Made by a program: the position numbers and the translations under genes. Shown one piece after another: positions 21,700-32,780 of a stretch of 64,000 nucleotides of DNA. The notes beneath the pieces were generated by a model. The model saw only the letters and a program-made list of their open reading frames with translations. It did no database searches and was not told the DNA's origin. Position 1 is the stretch's first letter. Every line of letters begins with the position of its first letter. This DNA comes from Cyanodermella asteris (taxonomy: Eukaryota > Ascomycota > Lecanoromycetes > Ostropales > Stictidaceae), in NCBI GenBank assembly GCA_900618795.1, contig UYJD01000001.1, positions 2,560,823 through 2,624,822 of the forward strand, in the 5' to 3' direction.

Positions 21700-23322
21700 T
21701 CATGTCTTGCCTCTGATAAAAGCTTTCTGAGCTCCAATCTTACCTGGGCGGACGGCTGCCGGGCCTGGCTTTGACTTTGGTGCTTTCGGTTTCTTCTTTT
21801 TCTTGTTGGCCGGTCCTTTTCCAGGCGCCGAAGCCTTGTTCGAAGTTTTGGTGTTTGTGCTTTCGCCGGGTCTGCCCTGCAGATCTGTACGTCCTTTGGC
21901 AATATTGCTTCCGATCTTAATGGGGGCATTCTTCGCCTTTGCCGCCTTGGCAGCTGCCAGAGGTGGCCCGCTTTGCTCTTTCTCGTTTCTCGCCTGATCG
22001 TGCAGTCTCTGCTGTCTCTTGGACATTGGTGGCGGCGCGGGAATAGGTCCTCCCGTCGAGACCGGTATGGGTCCACCAGGCATGGTTCTTCTCGACCACA
22101 TACTTGTGCCCAGCGGTTTTTGGGGATCTCTCGATTGGCAGTCGTTGCCAAGGTGTCCAGCATATCCGCATTCATAGCAGTACATGCGAACACTTTCCGA
22201 AAGTGCGCTCGGCGGGAACTTGGTAGTCCGCCACTGAGCCTCACAATTGATGCTGGTGTGTTGTCGGCAGCCACAAATTTCACATATCAAGTCGTCCGCA
22301 GCGGCACGTAATTTCGACTTGCAAGCGTTGCTGTCATGGCCTCTCTGCCCACATCTCGGGCATTCTTTATATTGGTCGCAGTCAATACTGAAATGGCCAC
22401 CGCGCTTCCCACAATAACGGCAGGTCAGCTCCGGGCAGTCTTGAGACATGTGTCCTGATACGGTGCACGTCAGGCATCTCACAAGCTCGGTCAGAGGGAT
22501 ATTGGCTGGGTCCCGGCCAAAGTGGTAATATCGTAGTTGTAGACGGAGATCATCCACATCGACGTCAGCTAAAGTCGTTGGCGCTGAGCCAAAAGGCTTT
22601 CCCGCAGCGGATTCTGAAACCATGTTGACGCGTGATCCCTTTGGGTCATGTCCCATCATTGAGCCGTCATCAGCATCGAGGTCGATGATGAAAGGCTCTG
22701 CGCCGTCCAAAGTTGCTGCTTGTGGCAGCCTTGAAGATTTGTCAGCCTCGCCGTCACTAACGTCCATATCCTGACTTTCATCATCACTGGACGCTTCGGC
22801 TGGTTCCTGGTCATCTGAAATTTCTCCGCTCTCAAGTTCAGATTCGGAGTCCTGATCAGTTCCGTTGCCAGCTTTGGCCTCGCCGGAATCAGCGATATTG
22901 ATCACAACAGCTTCATCATCGCCAGAAAATGCACTTTGGATTTCTCCCTCCTCGCTGCTCGAGTATTCTGGAGCAGCAGGCTGTACAACGGGCTCGACGC
23001 TTGCGCGTGCCTTTGCGACGGCTGCATCAGGTCCGCTCCGATGATGGAGCTGTGCGGATGGAGACGGGGAGCGCCTTACGATGCCTCCGGCAGACTCGAT
23101 TTTGTCCGCGGCTGACGGTACGTTCTGGTGGGAACTGAGGCGTGGTCTACCCAGGGAAGGGCGAATACTTGATTTGACACCGCGATTCCACCCGGCAAAA
23201 GCAGAGGATCGTCCGTTCGGAGATCTTGGTCTTTTGCTCGGTACGCCTTCTGATGGAAGCTCTTCATCTGCCGCTCTTTTACGCGAGAACGCGGCATTGC
23301 ACGAGTCGGCCTCCTCATCCAT
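21700..23322 (-). CDS. Zinc-knuckle RNA-binding protein, Air1/Air2 type (TRAMP complex)
   Basis: An intronless 540-residue frame. Five CCHC zinc knuckles (CxxCxxxGHxxxxC-like) lie between residues about 280 and 400: CLTCTVSGHMSQDC, CRYCGKRGGHFSIDC, CPRCGQRGHDSNAC, CEICGCRQHTSINC and CYECGYAGHLGNDC. Five tandem knuckles of this spacing are the hallmark of Air1/Air2, which deliver nuclear RNA to the Trf4/5 poly(A) polymerase and Mtr4 helicase for exosome decay. The N-terminal half is disordered and acidic/Ser-rich (EEGEI, SESELESGEISDD). The C-terminus is Lys-rich (KKKKKPKAPKSKP), longer than in yeast, as is common in filamentous fungi. The second knuckle carries one extra residue. Convergent with the Orm gene, 233 bp apart. 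Confidence 0.88.
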   Translation of the reverse strand: MDEEADSCNAAFSRKRAADEELPSEGVPSKRPRSPNGRSSAFAGWNRGVKSSIRPSLGRPRLSSHQNVPSAADKIESAGGIVRRSPSPSAQLHHRSGPDAAVAKARASVEPVVQPAAPEYSSSEEGEIQSAFSGDDEAVVINIADSGEAKAGNGTDQDSESELESGEISDDQEPAEASSDDESQDMDVSDGEADKSSRLPQAATLDGAEPFIIDLDADDGSMMGHDPKGSRVNMVSESAAGKPFGSAPTTLADVDVDDLRLQLRYYHFGRDPANIPLTELVRCLTCTVSGHMSQDCPELTCRYCGKRGGHFSIDCDQYKECPRCGQRGHDSNACKSKLRAAADDLICEICGCRQHTSINCEAQWRTTKFPPSALSESVRMYCYECGYAGHLGNDCQSRDPQKPLGTSMWSRRTMPGGPIPVSTGGPIPAPPPMSKRQQRLHDQARNEKEQSGPPLAAAKAAKAKNAPIKIGSNIAKGRTDLQGRPGESTNTKTSNKASAPGKGPANKKKKKPKAPKSKPGPAAVRPGKIGAQKAFIRGKT

Positions 23323-23621
23323 CCTAGAACTGCCTGACCAATAACGCGAGGAAGCCGCGATTCGACAAGCGGAGTCACACAGCTGTTCCGCTAGTTGTAG
23401 GTCACTTTGCTGTAGTCATTGACCAGGTAAACTGTCTTTGCGAAGATTGGATACATCAAGGCCGGAAAATGGTCATGATCAGCGGAAATAGATGGCCACT
23501 ACACGGAAGAAACTCCGTTTTAATTGCATCACGCCGTCACCAACTTGAGAAGTTGATCTACGTCAAATCATAAGGAATTATAAACATTTGATCTTTCAGA
23601 CTTCCGGAGCTGGAGATTGTA

Positions 23622-24426
23622 ATGTCATCTAGAACAACTGCATCGAAGCTACTGCGGGCAGCTAACTCCAGGCCGAGCCCTGTTTTGAGGCTGGCCGCGG
23701 GTCGCCGCTGGCAGTCGACTCTAAATACCAATAAATGCAATCCGCACATCGTGAGTGAATTGCGAGGGACGACCACGTTCCATTAGCTGACCTTGAACCC
23801 TTTAGTATGTCTTTCCGGATGAGCGCACGTTATCCAACCAGCTTCTAACTCTATTGCCAACATCACCTCCCGACCCGAATCTCGCTCTGGGGTCTACAAC
23901 ACACATGCCCCCTACACCTGACTCTATTCGGCCCAACCCTCGTTTCTTATCTATACTCCATGAGGTTCTTCGTGACCATGCTCATGAAGACCAGCTAGTC
24001 ATCGGATCCGCATCCGCGTATGCATCGTCGGCAGGCTCCTCACTGGGCTCTGGGGGTGCGTTCTTCCCCAACCAACCTCCCAGGAGACGGAAGAGGGGCA
24101 CCGAGTATGGCGGTGGCGGAGGAGCTGGAGGTGATGGCGCTGGGGGTGCCTCTTCTCAGGGTGGCGCTGGCGGCGCAGGACGAGGTGGCTACATACATGT
24201 TTACGACGTGCGACATCCACCAGACTTCGGCCGCATTCCTGACCCCGAAGACATTTTTGGGAGTCTTGAAGTCGATGGTCATGGAAACTTCGTCGATGGT
24301 AACGGCAGATATCAGGAGAGTGGAACTTATCGCCTTATAACGCCCGATGGTATACTGGGCTTGACCGATTTCCTGCGCCAGAAGGTCGTTGAAAGGTTAG
24401 AGCGGGAAGCCAAGAGTGGCCAGTAA
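23622..24426 (+). CDS. Mitochondrial protein of unknown function
   Basis: Exons 23622-23750 and 23806-24426, joined in phase 0 over a 55-bp intron (GTGAGT, TAGCTGAC, TTTAG), give 249 residues. The first exon encodes a classic mitochondrial presequence: Arg/Ser-rich, no acids, ending GRRWQST, which fits matrix-processing-peptidase cleavage. The mature part contains NPRFLSILHEVLRDHA, a Gly-rich linker, and a conserved-looking C-terminal block with GGYIHVYDVRHPPDFGRIPDPEDIFGSLEVDG and SGTYRLITPDGILGLTDFLR, written here only to mark its position. I believe related proteins occur across filamentous ascomycetes, but I know no function. The presequence is visible only when the first exon is included. 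Confidence 0.8.
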
Positions 24427-25311
24427 CGTTGATGATAGAACGAATCCGCCTCAAGAGGTCGATGCTTGACCTATCCAAGCCCGCTCCAACATTCTTGTTT
24501 CATCTTTCGAAGGCCTGAAACGAGGGCATCATCAGCGTGCGAACGGCGACCGAGAGCAGTGGGAGGCCCTGCAAGTCTACACACACGGCTTCCTACAATT
24601 GTGAACCGGACAGGCTCATTCGAACGTACCTGGTCATGGAAAGTGGTCACAAAATGGGGGTTGCAGCATGTTACAAGTTTCAGGAAAGGTCGCCCCATCA
24701 GTCGAGCACACGTAGCCCAGTCTGGTATAACCAGCCAAAGTCTCAGGCCTATGATCCCGCCCCTGTATCAGGATATGTTTCGATCTGAGTCGGAGGGAAG
24801 GCTGATTTACGGCCTGAACCTGGAACATATTCCCGTCTAAGGACTGCGTGCGTTTCAGAGCATCCCCGCAGACCGTTTTCATAGCCAACATCTAGCGCCG
24901 ACCGTGGCGGACCGTGCTTCATAAGGCATGACCTTTTCGGCGGCCTGTTCCCCTACGATCATCGAACGCCGACAAATTTTTATGAGAGGCCGTTTGTCGA
25001 TAGCCAAGGTCGAGCTGCTTCAATATACTCGCGTATACTATGGTAACGTTCTTCCCATGCTCAAGAATCCGCCCGGTCTAGCATCAGCTACTTTGGCTTG
25101 GGCCGCTGACATGCAGCCCTGGGATAATGTGTCGCAGCAAATGTCTCCAGCATGTGAGAAAATCAATTGAGAAGCTTTCGTTGGTACTCATCCCGATAAC
25201 AGTTCACCAAAGTGCGAAGGCTGAATTTTCACCCAGCGGAGGCTATGAAACTGGCGACTGCTTTGATCAAGCATGCCCGCATGTCAACAGCTCCCTACCT
25301 GGCTCTACTAA
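24427..25311. other. Intergenic region
   Basis: No supported gene. This stretch should contain the missing 5' end of the subtilase gene that becomes open at 25312, but I could not identify an exon with a signal peptide and a matching splice donor. Confidence 0.4.
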
Positions 25312-28300
25312 GGTCAGAATGTTGAGATTAGTGCTGGCCTGTATCTAAGACCATATTTGCCGTCTTCAGGACTAGCATCGATTTCTATAGACACGTCTTC
25401 ATCACAGGTTTCATCATCGTCGACTGCTTCCGAATCGGCGTCATCCTTAGCGACCGCGACGGACAAGTCTTCAGGACCAGCACCGATTTCTGCGAGCACG
25501 TCGTTGGGCTCAGACTCAACTGCTTCATCAGATCTCGGAAGCCCCTCGCAATCCACTTCCGAATCGGCTCCACAATTCTTTGCCAGCCCGGGCTCCAGAA
25601 CAATCGTTGATGCAGCGTATCTCACGACCGGATTCGTCGTCGCTGGCTCGATTACCGTCCCAGCCCAAGCATCGCCAGCTCAGGGCAAATTCATCACCGC
25701 GACCTTGCCCGTGGCTACTGGTCTTCGCAACACCTATTCAGCAACGACGGTGACTCGATCAGATGGTCCACCAATAATCGTGCCTATTTGGTGGGGTAAG
25801 GATGGACATGGTATAGTCATCTACCCAGAGCAGATTGACGTCGGAGGCCACATCGGCCCTCCAGGCCTTGACTTTCCCGAAATTGTCATCGGTGAGCAAG
25901 GCCAGGCTCTTGTAGCTGAAGACGCGGGTTCTGGTGACGAAGACGACGATGAGCAATCCAAATCACAAGACTCGACGTCTCACGAATCGACTACCATGAC
26001 CACTACGAGCACATGTACTCAGTCAGTTGTCATAAAGGAGTTTGTAAGCTGTCTTACAGTCATAGCCTCTGGAACCACCAACACCATGTCCTGCACCACT
26101 CAAGACTTGACAGTCACAGGCTGTGAGCAGACAGCTCTTGCTTCAACCACTGTCGCCACATCAATGGCCGGATACACTGGCTATGTCATCCTTGCCCAAG
26201 ATGATGCAAGCGCTGATGATAGAAAAAGCTTCGATTCGGCGTTGAAAGACGAGTTTGGCCAGGACCACGTGAATGCGAGGGGGCACGAAGACGGTGCTCC
26301 TGTATTCTGGTTGGCAACACTTGAAGCCGACCAGGCTTCGAAAATTGCATCAAGCACTGCGGTGGTGTCCACTGTTGTTGCTGATGAGCCAATTACTATC
26401 ACTGATCCACCACCCAGCGCGGGTAGCGGCGTATCTGCCATGGCCACACAATCGAGCGCCTCTAGTGCGCAAAGCAATCAGGCCCGCGACGTTGTCGGGC
26501 CTTCGAGTCGACCCAATAGCTCATCTGATCACGTGGAAGACAATTACAAACGCCAAGTTCAAATGCCGTGGAGCGTAAGGCCCGGCTCTATGTATCGTGC
26601 TATTCAGCCATGCTAACTTGCGTAGAAAATCTGACAGAAAGACGCCCCTTTTGATCTGAGAATGTTATCTCAACGTGGACGGGCACAAGCACGACCCGAA
26701 GACCTTGCTAAAGCTGATTTCAAATATGACAAAACAGCTGGAAAAGGAGTCACCGTCTATGTTCTCGAAAAGGGTGCCAATATTCATCACCCGGAATACA
26801 AATCTGACAAAATCAGATGGTTGGCATGGGATTATTCTGCGACAGGGGATCAAAATATTCCGTTAGCGGATCGAACCGACGACGGTTATGGCCATGGGAG
26901 CTGCGTGCTCTCGAAGATAAACACAAATACATGGGGCGCTGCAAAGGAAGCCGATGTTGGCATGGTCAAGCTTCCGTGGCGGGCAGTCACAAAACTTAAC
27001 GAACAGGGGCAACCAATGATTCGGGGCGACGGGAGGCCGGAACTCGAGTTCTTGGCCGACACCGACCAGTTCTTGACTGTGTTACAGAGCGTGTACGATG
27101 ACATTGAGCAGAAGAACCTGCAGAACCGGGCCGTTATCAACATATCTTGGGGGTGTGAGTATTCTATCAATCGCAGTCTACGCAGAGTTCTGGCCATCGG
27201 AGCTCTATTCTGATGGGCCGCAAAAGCTCTCGGGACGCTACAATTTCCATTTTCTTCCACTAACAACTACTAGCTGAGATTGTAGGCAGTGGGTCGATTG
27301 CCTTGGTTAAGAATCGCATCAGCCAGTTTGTGCGCCTTGGAGTGCCTATAGTTGTTGCCGCCGGGAACAATGGCGCAGGGGCTCCGGTAAATTCCTATCC
27401 CGGTCTTTTTGCTTTGAGCCCCCAAATAGAGGGAATATTTCTGGTTGGCTCAGTAGATGTCATGGGTCAAAAATCCAGGTTTTCGCAGGGTAGCACAGAA
27501 GTGGACTTCTACGCGCCTGGTGAGATCAAGAATGGTGAAGGTGTTGAGTGCATGGCAGAACATGGGCCCGAGACAGTGAAAGCTGTTGGCACCTCGTTTT
27601 CCGCACCGCTTGTATCGGGGCTGGTAGCGTACGTTCTGGGTCTGAAGGACAACAACTTGCCGTCCAATCCGGCGCAGATGATCAAGGCGCTGTGGATCCT
27701 TCTGATTCAACTATCCTGGCAGCGGTTACCAACAATATCGACGGGGTTCTTCCAAGGTACGATTCGAGCTTTCAGCCCCCCGTTGAGAACTGTGGGTTCT
27801 TTAGGAGAGACGCGCCAACTGGGGCTTGCTCGTTCCCGAGCGAGACGATGGGTACATTCATCACGTCCACATATACAGGGAGTACGTTGCTGGACTCATC
27901 GCAGCTTTCTTCTGATGACCATACCTCCAGTACTTTATTTTTCACGCAGATTACGACTACAGAGGGAATAACGTCAACACCATCTTCGATCCAGCCGTCA
28001 AGTGCCGAGACTACTACTCCTACGACTACCGTCGGAACTGTGGATGTCATGTCGCCGTCTTGCGCGCCTACCGTAATGGCAGATATCACCTTGGCACCCG
28101 CGAAACAGGATGTGGTCACGTTCTGCACCAGTGCTATGGGGACGTGTTCTTGTATTCTTCTCCATAACAGCACTGCCCCTGAAGGTGGATGGTGTGGGAG
28201 CCTCGATAGCAACTCTAAAAGCTCTCCATTCACGGATGCGGTTGGATCAGGATATCAGATGAAGCTTCGGATACAGCTCACTCGAGGTGAATCCATGGAC

Positions 28301-28453
28301 ATAGCTAACGAAACTTGCGTGGAAATGTTCGACACAATCCTGGATGGATGTCCAAGCTCCATCACGGGAGTCTCGGGAGGAGGTTCGCTAATTTGGCGGA
28401 ATAGTACTTCGGCAGCCAACTTCTCAGTGGCCCAGGTATTTCAATCTGATTGA
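25312..28453 (+). CDS. Subtilisin-like serine protease (S8), aberrant and possibly inactive
   Basis: Exons about 25312-26574, 26638-27154 and 27286 to about 27690 join in phase over 63- and 131-bp introns; the coding potential then continues to 28453 in another frame. The order is a Ser/Thr-rich region, a Cys-containing segment, an I9-like propeptide (GYTGYVILAQDD...HVNARG), and the S8 core. The His (GHGSC, 26893), oxyanion Asn (AAGNNG, 27366) and Ser (GTSFSAP, 27594) are present. The catalytic Asp of the DTG motif is replaced: VYVLEKGANIHH, Glu at 26767. No ATG opens the first exon. After NPAQMIKAL the frame shifts by one base near 27690, unless a very short (38-bp) intron is used. The tail is Thr-rich with a Cys cluster. 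It is either a pseudoprotease or a gene in decay. Confidence 0.65.
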
Positions 28454-28644
28454 AAGCTTGCAGCAGATCAAGCAAGGTAGCCTGAGGCGAAGGTAATACA
28501 GCTTCTCCAACGCTTCCAGCATTCATTACTGTGTTGCAAATAGAACTGCTTGTGTCGAGTGTTTGCATTCATTGCCTCTGCCCTTCATGTCCCGTGCTGT
28601 CTGTTGCCTTTGTAGGGGTTGTCGTTCTCATCCATGTCGTAATG

Positions 28645-29010
28645 CTAGCCAATGCGAACCAGGACGATTTTGTCTTGACGATCCAGGTGAATAGTCAATC
28701 TGTCGGGCTGGTAATCGAAATAGATCTCGGAACCTGGACTAATCAATCTAATGAAGTCGGGCAGTTCTGAAAGTAAACAACATTCATCGCGAGACCTGCC
28801 ATCAGGGATAGAATCTTCATTGACAATGAGGTATTTCCCAAGCAAGAGTCGCTCCCATTCAGCGTTGCGAGCGTTCCACTCTGCGCGGGATACCTCTGAT
28901 TGTTCCATACTATCGAGAATAGCCTGCGGAAACGGCGCTGGTACCCTATTGGGACGATACGCTTTCTTTGGACGGACTCGGCCACAGAAGCTTCGGAGGC
29001 ACTTGTGCAT
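28645..29010 (-). CDS. I78-type peptidase-inhibitor domain protein
   Basis: A 121-residue frame. The C-terminal 45 residues match the I78 inhibitor fold seen in Aspergillus elastase inhibitor AfuEI: a hydrophobic lead-in (LSELPDFIRLISPGSEIYFDY), then QPDRLTIHLDRQDKIVLVRIG, corresponding to the family pattern RVIxPGxxVTxDYxPDRLNxxxDxxGxIxxVxCG. The final CG is IG here, so the usual C-terminal Cys is missing. The N-terminal part (NAEWERLLLGKYLIVNED) fits the LVGK segment preceding the inhibitor loop. There is no signal peptide from this start, so it would be intracellular unless an upstream exon was missed. I78 proteins inhibit serine proteases. The gene faces the subtilase gene, with 191 bp between stops. 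Confidence 0.6.
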   Translation of the reverse strand: MHKCLRSFCGRVRPKKAYRPNRVPAPFPQAILDSMEQSEVSRAEWNARNAEWERLLLGKYLIVNEDSIPDGRSRDECCLLSELPDFIRLISPGSEIYFDYQPDRLTIHLDRQDKIVLVRIG

Positions 29011-30406
29011 ATTGTGAGTTCGACCTGCCTAACGATCAATCCTCGAAAGTAGTTACAACAATCGTGTGTCGCGCTGTATCGGCTGTTCTGATGCTCTCAT
29101 AGGACAGACTGAGCGTCGAGAAGGCTGAGGAGATAGAAAGAACAAAGAATGGAGGGAGGGTGCCCCGCTGAGAAAATGACAATAGAAATCTAGCTGCCCA
29201 GATTATGCATGCATACGGCCGCCAATCCGGCTACATCTGAAACGGCAGCCCGCGTCAAGTGAAGTCGCTCCACAAGGTCTNNNNNNNNNNNNNNNNNNNN
29301 NNNNNCGTTACACTCGAGGTCTTGGAATCTGAGCAGAGCACCACAACAACCATAGTCAGTCGCTTAGACTGATACCAACGCTCGGTGCGATTCAGGCCGC
29401 CCTACCGCCCCTGCCCAGGGCTCAGAGTCGTCGCAGCAGGATAACCTTAGTGTTCCCATCAGACTGGATAGGCCATTTGGTGCACGAGCTTGGCAGGACC
29501 ACGAAGCAGTTCTACAATTTCAGTCATATAATCGCAAACTAGGTACACAATCTTGTGATGCTTCAACAACACTCAATCAGACCTTGCTTCAAAACTATGG
29601 TTGATCTCTTGCAGTGGCACAAACGGGGACACCTTTGACTTTGCTGCTCTTGTCCAAGCGGATATTCAATCTGCTTACTTTGAAGTCGCAATTACTACAT
29701 GAACCATGGTGAACAACTCGTGTGTTCATCGGCATACTAGACCGAAAACAGCACTGTTCCGCTGAGTAGCCCTCAGCTATAGCTCCGGGCCACGAACGAT
29801 AATATTTACCCAGTATCGGTTTCGTCACTCTGCTAGCCGCTCTTCGTATGTATGGGGAGCTGACAGCGTTGTTGGAACTAGTCGTTGGAAAAGATGAGTT
29901 ATCATTTGCGCAGGGCAGAAGGAGAACAGTGACCTTGTTAAGCATTCGTAGACAAAGATGGATGCTACTGTCATCAAAATTATTTGCAAGGAGCTCGAAG
30001 TGTTCAAACGTTTCCTAATTATATGCAGAGGACAGTGAGATTCGCGGGGCCTGCCAAAACCCAGGTCCCTGTCAGCGGCCGGCGAGGAGGTCGGCTTCGG
30101 GGACCAATATTTGCACATCTAGACACAATGCGCCGCGCCGGATGAGTAGACGAAGCTTAATCATGAGACCGTATTACTCGCAGACCTTAAACACTTTGCA
30201 GATGTTCGGGTTTGAGATGAACCCTTTCTGCCACCGATGCAGGTTTGGAAGTCAGGAGCTTCGATGCCTTGACTCGACTGTTCGGCGTCGCCCTGGGCCT
30301 AGGCACTGATATAAGGAACGCACTCGATGACAGTGAGTGTTCGTTACGCCATCTTCATGAAGACAATTGTACGTGCGTGAGGCTTTAGACCACGCAGAGC
30401 TGTAAA
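29011..30406. other. Intergenic region containing the assembly gap
   Basis: About 1.4 kb with no recognised gene. A 117-codon open frame on the minus strand (29595-29945) has several Cys but no signal peptide or motif and is not supported. Part of the interval is unknown because of the N run. Confidence 0.4.
29281..29305. other. Assembly gap of 25 N
   Basis: Twenty-five consecutive N. The true length is unknown, since a fixed-length filler may have been used. A gap this close to a fold-back element and a decaying gene may reflect a repeat that did not assemble. Confidence 0.99.
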
Positions 30407-30501
30407 TAAGACCAGTTGAAAAAAGTCGTTACTCACCTCCCTGGGGGGTCTGCGGTGTGATGTCCGGGGTGGTGGGTAACGACTTTTTTCAACTGGCCTT
30501 A
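30407..30501. mobile_element. Fold-back MITE-like element, 31-bp terminal inverted repeats, TA ends
   Basis: Arms 30407-30437 and 30471-30501 are inverted copies differing at two positions, separated by a 33-base GC-rich spacer. Each arm ends in TA, as expected for insertion into TA by Tc1/mariner-type elements. The whole is 95 bp, with no coding capacity. As RNA it would form one long hairpin. The size, long perfect arms and TA flanks suggest a non-autonomous mariner-type MITE. A single copy in this window cannot prove transposition. Confidence 0.7.
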
Positions 30502-30633
30502 AAAAGTTCTGTTTCCTCTACAAGCTATTGGTGCTTGCCGTGCTGAGTGAGCTGACATAAGCAGCCGAATCATCTATACTCAAGCAACTTGCGGAGGGAG
30601 CATTCACGCTTAAGTTGTAAAGACAACCCTACC

Positions 30634-31565
30634 ATGGCTACACTACCAACCCTCTCAAGGGCTCCCAATTGCCTCAATTGTCTCCGGCGAACACTTCTCG
30701 ACGATGGTGTAGCAGTATTTCAATCTCCCTCTCGCATGCAGTGGCGCGGCAAGAAGAAACTCCCGAAAGCCACCACCATTCCAATCAGATTACTCCGTGA
30801 CATCCCCAGATATGGACGAAAAGGTACAGTGAGCTCCTAATATATTGCAAATGTATCATCTAAGCCATCTACTTAGGCTCGCTCATCGCTGTTCCGCCCG
30901 CGACAATGCGCAACCAATTCTTCCCCAGTCAAAGCGCCGCCTACCTAACAATGCAAGAAAGAAAGCAACTCAAAGACCAAGTCACGGAACGAGAACATAC
31001 ATTCGGCGTCAAGCAGGCACCCGGGACTAAATCGAAAGAGGACGAAATACTCGCACAGCTGGGGAGCACCGGTTCGAACCGTACCCGCCGCTTCGAAATT
31101 TCCGCAGAACGAACGCTGGAGCTACTACAAAAGTTTGTGCCGCCGACCTTGGAGTACTTCCGCGCCGTTATCCAGACGCCTGCCATCTCGCCCGCAGGCG
31201 CTGCGAATCGCAATATACCAGATTCCGCTGTTCCCACGACGGCACTGCTGGGAGCGGTAACGACGCGGGAGATCGCGAACAGCATCGGGTCTTATCTGAA
31301 TGACGGAGCGAAAGCACAGGGCGAGAAACAGGCTGCGCAGGTCGTGATACAGCCGGAGGATATTGAGATTGCCGGCGTGCAGAACATCTTGGGGAGGACT
31401 GGGGAGGAAGCGGATGGAGAGGCGGACCGGGTTACGAACTTGGGCGTCTATGATATTTTGATAAAGATATCGGGGGGCGAGAAACTCAAGAGGAGGATCA
31501 GAGTCTCGCCTGAGGTTGCTCCCGAGTCATTGATGTCTCAGCCTTCCATCGACGCTTCTCTGTAG
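30634..31565 (+). CDS. MRPL50: Mitochondrial ribosomal protein bL9m
   Basis: Exons 30634-30823 and 30877-31565 (53-bp intron, TAG acceptor) give 292 residues. The bL9 N-terminal signature spans the splice: IPIRLLRDIPRYGRKG, then SLIAVPPATMRNQFFPSQSAAYLT, equivalent to VxLLxDVxxLGKKGDVVxVxxGYxRNxLxPxxxA of bacterial L9. The first 45 residues are rich in Arg/Ser and Cys and act as presequence (APNCLNCLRRTLLDDG is a typical fungal mitochondrial ribosomal N-terminus). The remainder is a fungal extension replacing the bacterial C-terminal lobe, with a late conserved block (GVYDILIKISGGEKLKRRIRV). It binds the large mitoribosomal subunit near the L1 stalk. The family call is secure. Confidence 0.9.
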
Positions 31566-32780
31566 GATATATGTGCTGGAAGTTGGTTGCGAGTGGCACC
31601 GCAATGGTTCTCGCACGATTCGTTCATGTGCAACGCGTTGGACGACTATCTGAGTGCTGGGGGTTTCAACTCCTTCATTAGGAAGCTATCCCTGTTCAGT
31701 CTCCGACACCTACGCCGCAATGTCTCAAACAGAGATTTGATGCTTTTCGATTCGTGTACCTTATAACTTTTGGAGACAGGGGCTCATACGGCTTCAGATC
31801 GGAACGCACGGCAAATTGCCGATCAACATATAGAGACATGTACAACACATTGGGGATGGGAAAGCAACCCATTCATATATTTATTCCCTGTCACGTCGAT
31901 GCTTTCCTACAGCCGCCGTAGACTTTGCTTGCTGGCAACCATTGGAAGCTCTGGTTTCAAGCAACCTTGTTGAGTAGCTCGGGCTAATTGCCAGCGAAAC
32001 AGTATACAAGTCAGGGTCGAGCGGCAGCAACCAGCAAGCCGTCGTCACTTTACACGTATGCCATCTCGCATCGGAGGAGGCAGGATCGCGTTTGAAGTGC
32101 CGTGCCCCGACCGCGCCGAGGTGACGGTGTAACCTCGTACTTTCCATCAGCCAGCAGGACCGTCACCCCGGGACGCCTGTTCGCCTGTTTGACAGCTATC
32201 CGGACAAATCACAAACGCTTCGAACATGTATCCAACCAACCAACATCATTTATCATGAAACACAGCTCCAGGTCGGCAGATGTCGCGACTCGCAAAAAAA
32301 GCGGAGTTAGCTTCCCAGCCAACACGAGACTTATCCCGTGCTTCATCTCGCGGTCACGTAAAGCACATCCGCTGCGGCCTACACCACAGTCCGCTTCTCC
32401 TTATTCGTGGCTTACTCTACCTGCCTTCGTATCCGCTCTGTTCTCTTCTCCTTCGCACCGTCGAGTCTCCTTATTCTTGTTTGCCTCCAGATTGAGCCTG
32501 AGCTCTTCGTTTGATGTCTCTTCATTTCTAATTACCTTCAATTTTGTCCACTCACCCTAGTCGTTTGATCCCAATCCAAAGGTGTTTCAGCGTCGCCGGA
32601 CGACGACAAACAGCTTGAAGATTCTCTCGCGCTAAATCCGAACATGTCAACAGTTTTCTTACCTTTATTCAGTCCATTCGACATTTCAGTTACTAGCTTA
32701 AGACGCCTTCGGGTCTGCTGCGCACGGACGAGCTCGAAGTCAAGCTAGCAAAGTGCCACCTCCTCGGACTACCGAACATC
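31566..32780. other. Intergenic region
   Basis: About 1.2 kb without a supported gene. A 152-codon frame (32102-32560) is Ser/Phe-rich and ends in a CT-rich tract, and looks like leader rather than protein. The interval probably contains the promoter and a long leader of the small membrane protein gene at 32781. Confidence 0.4.

Noticed and set aside
25319-25369. A signal-peptide start (MLRLVLAC) plus a 29-bp intron opening the subtilase gene
   Set aside because: The hydrophobic start is attractive but the intron would be too short for a spliceosome. The 5' end is left unresolved.
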